64,000 nt of DNA from Chlorokybus atmophyticus (lineage: Eukaryota > Streptophyta > Chlorokybophyceae > Chlorokybales > Chlorokybaceae), in the NCBI GenBank assembly GCA_009103225.1, contig RHPI01002119.1, positions 282,523 through 346,522 of the forward strand, written 5' to 3'. Positions 58,150 to 64,000 of the stretch are shown piece by piece; the stretch's first letter is position 1, and each line of letters starts with the position of its first letter. The notes below the pieces were generated by a model. That model searched no databases. It was not told where the DNA came from and saw nothing but the letters and a program-made list of their open reading frames with translations. A program made the position numbers and the translations under genes.

Positions 58150-60936
58150 ATGCCTCGTGGTCCATCCGTAGGTGCACCTCGTCGTGGAGGTCGGCGGCAG
58201 CTGTCCACATTGCCCCCAGTGTTCAACCAGGCAACCGTCGCCAACCAATCGCAGCAAGACCCCGCGCTAACGCCCAGCACATCACAACAACTCCACCTGA
58301 CACCGCAGTCGCAAGGGCAAGCTAGATTGCATGCGTTCTTGATGCACTGTGCACGTTGCTTTTTGCTCAACTCCTAATTTGGATGCTTGCTTCTTTCATG
58401 ACTGGCACAATGTCTCACTGCATGCGTTCTGGATACACTGTGCACGTTGTTCTTCTTTCGCAACTGTGAGGGTTGCATCTTTCATGGCTGGCAGCATGAC
58501 TCATGTGGTTGTGCTTGCAGAGGGTCGATTGGAACCCCCAACCCAAACGCATTTGGCCGTGACGTGGCAACCTCGGCCGTCAGCAACCCTTCCCCAAGCA
58601 AGTGGAAGATAGGCAACGAGGTAAGCATTGTGTGACACTGTGACACTGTGTGTATGTGTGTAACTGTCACGCCCACAGGGCAGGCAAAAGTCATTCTCTG
58701 TCCCTTACTTATGTGGTAAGTAAGATGAGACCAAGTGGGGACCCACACTACGTAAGTGTGTGTAGTGCTTGTGGGTGTGCTCTCATGTAGGTCTGCTCTA
58801 GAGCCTGTGCGGCCTTGAGCATGATGAACTACACAAGGCATGATGGCAAGCACAGGGCTGATCATAGCCGATGAGACATCATATGATGTACAGAGACATA
58901 TGCGTGCATATGTCCGCATGTGTATGCATGTGTTTGCATATGTGTGCACATGTACGCATATGTGTGCATATGCATGCACGAGAGGTATGTACTAGATGTA
59001 TGCATGTATATGCATGCATGTGCATATGTGTGCATATGCGCGCATATGTATGCATAAGGATGCATATGTATGCATGAGTATGATGTCCTAGGCTGATGTG
59101 ACCAGCCAAGGACGTTCACAACGTCCAAGGATGATGTGTGTGATGTCCTAGGCTGATGTGACCAGTCTAGGGACGTTTACAATGTCCGAGGCTGATGTGT
59201 GATCAGTCTTGGGCGTTGAAAGAGGTCCAAGGGCTGATGTGGCAGCCCTAGACATGAGTTGTGGTAAACGCAGCCATGACAAGGCATGTAGCCTTGGACT
59301 TGGATGTTCTAGGTTGGAGAGCAGCAAAGAGAGGGTATATGAACGGCCTCAACATGTGTTGAGGCAGCTCAGCATGTGCATACTCGACTCTTGTGTGTGG
59401 GGTGCCTAGTTTAGTTGTTCAAGGGGCTCTCCCTCTCATCCCATGTGGGGTGTGATGTCCGTGGCAGCTTTGCACATGTGTGTGAGGTGTGCTTGAGTGT
59501 GTGAGTGTGTGGGAGCTGAGTAGAGAGGTTGGTGTCATCCTCTCCTTCCTTGATGCGGTGCTGTGACTTCCTCTGCAAGGTACTGCACCAGTGACGCTGG
59601 TAGGGCCTCTGGTAGTAAGTCCTTGTGCTTGTGCATAAGTTTGCCAAGCCGCCCAGCAAGTAAGTGAGTGGTATCGTTGCAGTAACGGATTGTTCTTGTG
59701 TGGACAGCATTTGCGAGATGCCATCGTTGAAATCATAAACGGCCACTGGGTAGAGAGCCACGTTTATCCCAAGGAGGACACTATTCGTAACGTCATGTGT
59801 CAGGTGCTGTGAATGCTTCATGACCGCACTGCACCGTGACACTGACCAACCTGCCCGTGACAGGTAGTTGGCTTCGACTATGACGACGAGGCCGATGCGG
59901 CCAAGTTCTATGAAGTGTACTGGACTCCCAAAGAGTGCCCCTTCCACTGGAGTGTCGCCTTGAAGAAAGCTACGCAGGTCCGGTCTGAGAACGTCACCAA
60001 GATCAAGCATGTCCTTGAGAAGGAGTACAAGTGGACACTGTTTAACAGCAACAAGCGCAAGTGAGTTGGGTCCCTCACCACCATGTTTGCTATGCAACAC
60101 TGCCTTCTTACTCAGCCTCCATACACACGTACGCATCTCGCCTATTGTAACCGATTCGATCAGGCACATCGACGCCCTAATGGACCCCGAGACTCAAAAA
60201 GCCCAGATGCGCAACGCGCTGCAAAGTAAGTCACAAGCACTATTCTAGCCTGGTGCAGGCTCAACTTGAACTATCTATATCGTGACTAATGCCTTGTTGG
60301 TATGACTGTCGCAGACAAGTCATGGCGGAGATCTGAGGTGACCGACAATGCAGACCCGGAGCGGAGGAGATACATCCATGTATGGGGCAATCCCATAACC
60401 TGTCAAATGATCATGCAATGCTGGTCTTACGCCGTCACTACACCTGGTCGCCGGCAGCTGACAGTCAACCACCTCGCATACCTGTTGCTTACGGTGAGCA
60501 CTCTGAACTCCATCATTAGCAATTTAAGAATGCTGTAGCCCCCAACTACAGGCTTGCAAACGCGTTGCAGTGAATGGTGGCTTTCGATGCCACTAAGACA
60601 TGCCTGTAAACTACGCAGGTGGAGCGCATTCTAAAGGGCAAGGATGGAGACCCTCTCCTAGCTGCCAGCTTCGACACACATGAAGAGTACCTCAGCGAAA
60701 TCAACACCACGATCATGTTAATGAAGCGGGAGATGAGGCAACGGTACGCAGCCCTCCAGCCATTCACCCTTGTGAAAAGCCGCACTGCATCTTGTGTCGA
60801 ATACCTGAAAGATCCCAATTGGCGCCGGCCGCAAGAGACAGCATCTCGTGACCCGCTCGCTGATGCAGAAGCGGCATTTGATTGGCTGGCACAACCGTTT
60901 GAGGAGGAAGAGCAAGCTCCGGCGTCTGCTCCATAG
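58150..60936 (+). CDS. multi-exon accessory protein of unknown function
   Basis: Not recognised. The start ATG at 58150 fits the first exon MPRGPSVGAPRRGGRRQLST (Arg/Gln-rich, disordered). Seven exons join in phase: GC donor at 58317 to 58521; donor 58621 to 59708 (intron of 1087 bp holding repeats); 59804 to 59864; then further GT-AG introns near 60062, 60226 and 60495. The folded part reads HLRDAIVEIINGHWVESHVY, KFYEVYWTPKECPFHWSVAL, RRRYIHVWGNPITCQMIMQC, GRRQLTVNHLAYLLLTVERI and EYLSEINTTIMLMKREMRQR, then an acidic end EEEEQAPASAP and TAG at 60936. The frame continues after that TAG with FHDDEQSDDGEEL to another TAG at 60999. No membrane segment or catalytic motif is visible. Unlike its neighbours it looks intact. 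Confidence 0.6.
58880..59255. repeat. intronic GCATATGTGT repeat and ~60-bp degenerate tandem repeat
   Basis: 58895-59085 is a degenerate purine-pyrimidine alternation built from GCATATGTGTGCATATG-like words. 59085-59255 holds about four degenerate units of GGCTGATGTGACCAG...GGACGTT(C/T)ACAA(C/T)GTCC. Both lie inside the long intron of the unknown gene. Confidence 0.75.
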
Positions 60937-61387
60937 GCCCCAGCGCGTGGTGCTTTGTTCCATGATGACGAGCAAAGCGATGATGGAGAGGAGCTGTAGC
61001 GGAGTTGGTAGTCCGTTTAGCTGGTAGTGTACATAGCTACAAGGCTCTTGTGACTGAGTGTTGTGCATCTTAGTCAATCGTCATTATGCTCATGCATGTC
61101 AATACTCATCCCTATGATATACAACAGAACTGCATTCGAGTCACATTATCGAACTACAAGCCTAGGCGAGTGACTGAGAGACACTGTACACATTTCAGGT
61201 ACATGTACACAGCAAAGGCACATAACAATGCTGGCAGTCAGTGACAGTCGCGTGTAGTCAAGCTATGCAAATACATATGACGACAGTTAGGCATTAATCA
61301 CCTTCAGTTGTTAAAGAATGCCTTATTTTATCGATAATTACCTAGTTGGTGCTTGTGAATTAGGCTTAGTCGCCTGCGCTGGACTGG
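60937..61387. other. 3' flank of the unknown gene
   Basis: Includes the possible 21-codon extension to the TAG at 60999, then non-coding sequence with no recognisable feature. Confidence 0.5.
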
Positions 61388-61713
61388 TGTGTAACCTCAG
61401 GTGCAGGTGCCTGTCACATAGGCCGAGTCACCTAAGTAAGACTGATGTGTAAGTTGCATGTGCGTGCTAATTAGGTGTAGTCACCTGTTAAGGCCTGATG
61501 TGTAACTTACAGGTGCCCGTTAAATAGTTGTAGTCACCTAGTAAGGCCTGATGTGTAACTAACAGGTGCCTGTTAATTACATAAAGTCACCTGTTAAGGC
61601 CTAATGTGTAACTAACAGGTGCCTGTTAATTATATAACGTCACCTGTTAAGGCCTGATAGGTAACTGACAGGCGCCTGTTTATTAGGCATAGTCATTTGT
61701 TAAAGACTAAATT
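61388..61713. repeat. 53-bp tandem repeat, about six units
   Basis: Units start GTGTAAC and contain ACAGGTGCCTGTTAATTA and GTCACCTGTTAAGGCCTGAT. The core AACAGGTGCCTGTT is itself palindromic. Outer units are the most diverged, the central two nearly identical, as expected of an array growing from its middle. Confidence 0.9.
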
Positions 61714-62159
61714 GTAACAAAAAGGGCCTGATAGTAACGGAAGTTACTATCAGGTCCCTGTATTAAGATTACAGGTGGACTGAGCCACGACAGTCTAAAT
61801 CAGTGTCCTCAGGTGGCACGGCTGTTGCCAATATTTAGTCGGCCGGCAGGGAAAACATATTTCGACGAATGCACATACATCACAACACAAATACTTGTGT
61901 CATGCGAGTCGTTATGATGGTGTGCATATGTAAGTATAAATACACATATATACGTGTATGTATTCGTAAACACATACATGTACATATATGTATTTTTGTA
62001 AACTACATGTAATGTACATGTTGGCATGTACGATACTATTATGGTATACTTATGTAAATACATATATACACACGCACACACATATACACACACACATATA
62101 TATATATATATATATNNNNATGTATGTGATTTATTTGTACAGGCTACGGGGTATACATA
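61714..62159. repeat. AT/TA-rich region with (TA)n and a 4-base gap
   Basis: Contains the palindrome TAGTAACGGAAGTTACTA (about 61732-61750), many CATATA words, an alternating (TA)n at about 62097-62115, and Ns at 62116-62119. No gene. Confidence 0.7.
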
Positions 62160-62453
62160 CATATACACCCCGTAGCGCCCAGAACTTTACGTGGTTTTGG
62201 GATTTTTTTCTATTGTTTTTCAGTTCATCAAGTTAAATCCTAGGGGTATTTTTCATTTTGTTGTTTGCGCGCAACTTTGGCCATATTCTACCGCTATTTT
62301 AATGCATATAACAATTGAGACCGGCGCCGCGAGACCTCCGTAAAAGCATAGCTTGTCATTACGTATGTACACTAGACGCCCTAGTTGATTTCACGTAAGC
62401 GACCATTGTCGATATATTTTTAACACGTAAAGTTCTGGTCTCTACGGTATATG
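62160..62453. mobile_element. short MITE with ~30-bp imperfect terminal inverted repeats
   Basis: Left end CATATACACCCCGTAGCG...CCAGAACTTTACGTG (62160-62193) and right end CACGTAAAGTTCTGG...TACGGTATATG (62424-62453) are inverted copies with a few differences and a small indel. The interior has no ORF. The left end overlaps a second hairpin (CTACGGGGTATA / TACACCCCGTAG). Target duplication not certain; possibly TA-rich. Confidence 0.6.
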
Positions 62454-63611
62454 TGTGTTGTTTCTTTCTATATATAGCTATGTATACACATATATACATA
62501 ATGTAAAACATAAAATTTGACTGTATATTTACTGTATGTAGCACGCGCGCGCGCGCACACACACACACACACGCGCGCGCGCACACACACACACAGTAGT
62601 TTGGTATAGCAATGTATACTTTTGAACATTCGTTATATACATATGCATTTATTTGTACACTTGTATAGTTTACACATATAACGACACCTTCTGGTATATG
62701 TATGTGATTTATCATGTTAAAATGTGTATTACAGAATTAGACCATTTTTACAAAGATAGCTACCGTACTATTTTCAGTACACGTACATTTTAAATACTTG
62801 TAGTTGTATTGATGATGGTATTGAAAATCGGATTTTTTTAACCATCAAGCTCCAAACCGTGAAGTACTCATATATAGCCGTGCGATGTATGGCCACATGC
62901 AGAATTTGAAGGCATTACGAGAACAGTAGCATTGAGGTTTGTTGGTCTGTAGTGTGGCACCCTCATTTTCAACATTATACCAGAACTGCAGCACAGCACA
63001 TAAAGGGTAATTATAAATTAACTCATGGTATAACAAGCTATATCATGGCTAGCAATTTTAAGGTGCATCATGCATGCTTGCAAACGCATGTCACATACAC
63101 TCGCACGCACATAATTAAGTTTAAGAGGTTGTTTATGTGATAACACCATAGCACATTGCGTAGCCGTCATGGTAGGCTGCATATCCATAAGCATGTTTGG
63201 AAGATTCACGCGACACTTTCATGTTGTAACGGGAGCAATAATAATAGGGGTATTATTGCTACCTAAATAACACATTTTATATGAATAAGTATTTAAATAT
63301 GCTTATTTATACCTCTTTTATACGGTTCCTCGCTTATTAAAGGCTATGATGCTTTATCATAGCTTAAATAAGTCCCAATGGGTGTAAAACCGCTTATTCA
63401 AGCATATTTAGTGTCACATTTGATATAATGTGATCACTATCTCGTTAGGTACCTTACGATAAGTATCTTTGGATAGGTACCTTATCGATATGTACCTTAT
63501 CTGAGCTGTGATTGGCTCACGCTAGATTTCCTAACTACCCTATCTGTAGGGTCGATGTCTAGTTGTGAGTTGATTATCGAGAGGTATATAGTTGATATAC
63601 TCTTGATATAA
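62454..63611. other. AT-rich intergenic DNA with a CG/CA alternating tract
   Basis: Contains alternating (CG)n(CA)n(CG)n(CA)n at about 62541-62595, a Z-DNA-type sequence, and GGTACCTTATCGATA-like repeats near 63450-63500. No ORF with recognisable content. Confidence 0.6.
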
Positions 63612-64000
63612 AAGGTCACTTTCCACCCGCAAACGGACGGTCAAACTGAGAGAGCAAATCAAATACTGGAAGAAATGCTTCGCCACTATGTGGCTCCCAA
63701 TCATGCTGATTGGGACAGGTACTTGCTAATGGCAGAGTTCGCTGTGAACAACGCGTGGCAAGAAAGTGTAAAGGAAACCCCATTTTTCTTGAATTATGGG
63801 ATTCGCCCAAACACACCAGCGTCATTGCGTGTACCTCGCCATGCCGTGACTGTGCCAGCGGCAAAGGAATTTGCCACTAACATGCAAGAAAATTTGGCTC
63901 GAGCCAAGCTGTGTCTGTCAGAAGCACAGGACAGGCAAAAAGCTTATGCTGATACACATCGAAAAATGGCCACTTTCGATGTCGGCGATAAAGTTTTGCT
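63612..64000 (+). mobile_element. Ty3/gypsy retrotransposon integrase fragment, 5'-truncated, runs off window
   Basis: From 63612 an open frame reads KVTFHPQTDGQTERANQILE, then NHADWDRYLLMAEFAVNNAW, TPFFLNYGIRPNTP and FDVGDKVLL at the window edge. HPQTDGQTERAN is the hallmark of the last part of the gypsy/Ty3 integrase catalytic core, including the third acidic residue (Glu in TERAN context), and V-G-D-K-V-L-L starts the C-terminal domain. A TAA lies directly before the start and no upstream pol domain is present in the window, so the copy is truncated at its left end. No stops inside, so it is young. Confidence 0.92.

Overview
The window is nuclear DNA of a flagellated, photosynthetic eukaryote, most likely a green alga (probably a chlorophyte; this is inference). 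Genes are broken into many short exons by GT-AG introns, with a few GC-AG introns, and the introns are rich in TG/CA and CG/CA runs. Two products fix the biology: an intraflagellar transport protein (IFT144/WDR19) and a thylakoid LHC-like protein. No rRNA, functional tRNA, CRISPR array or prokaryotic operon was seen. There are three assembly gaps: 16853-17096, 34189-34520 and 62116-62119.

Host gene block 1 (about 1.0-29.5 kb): a membrane-anchored cytochrome P450 (minus); a Set2/SETD2-type H3K36 methyltransferase with CW, AWS, SET, post-SET and SRI domains (plus); an ELL-associated elongation factor, EAF (minus); IFT144 (plus, about 27 exons), sharing a short bidirectional promoter of about 180 bp with EAF; about 5 kb of AT-rich intergenic DNA with a pogo-type MITE; and the alpha subunit of mitochondrial processing peptidase, which carries an unusually complete zinc-site motif. 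Set2 and EAF both act on elongating RNA polymerase II, but their adjacency may be chance.

Repeat block (about 29.5-41.3 kb): LINE 3' ends, three kinds of tRNA-like SINE heads, a decayed Penelope-like retroelement (a GIY-YIG-like stretch, then DKG and reverse-transcriptase motifs), a coiled-coil ORF interrupted by TAG codons, and a CT microsatellite of about 585 bp.

Host gene block 2 (about 42.2-47.1 kb): an LHC-like stress-type protein and a small one-helix protein, coding regions 26 bp apart in the same direction, which suggests a bicistronic mRNA. A weak small coiled-coil gene follows.

Accessory mobile cluster (about 47.7-61 kb), the most interesting part: a Plavaka/KDZ-type transposase with an N-terminal zinc finger (plus); a gene fusing a C2HC finger, a Cys-rich segment, a Tudor-like domain and a phage/actinobacterial-type DNA cytosine-5 methyltransferase (minus); a RING-type gene (minus); a C2HC-finger/OTU-protease gene (minus); and an intact multi-exon gene of unknown function (plus). 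Palindromic GTACCAT...ATGGTAC motifs lie just upstream of the transposase, the methyltransferase and the OTU/unknown pair. The zinc fingers have similar spacing. I infer one mobile unit carrying its own DNA-methylation and ubiquitin-related cargo. Several of its reading frames, and those of the repeat block, are broken by in-frame TAG codons, whereas host genes use TAG as a normal stop.

The right end (61-64 kb) holds tandem repeats, a second MITE, Z-DNA-type dinucleotide runs and a 5'-truncated Ty3/gypsy integrase that runs off the window.
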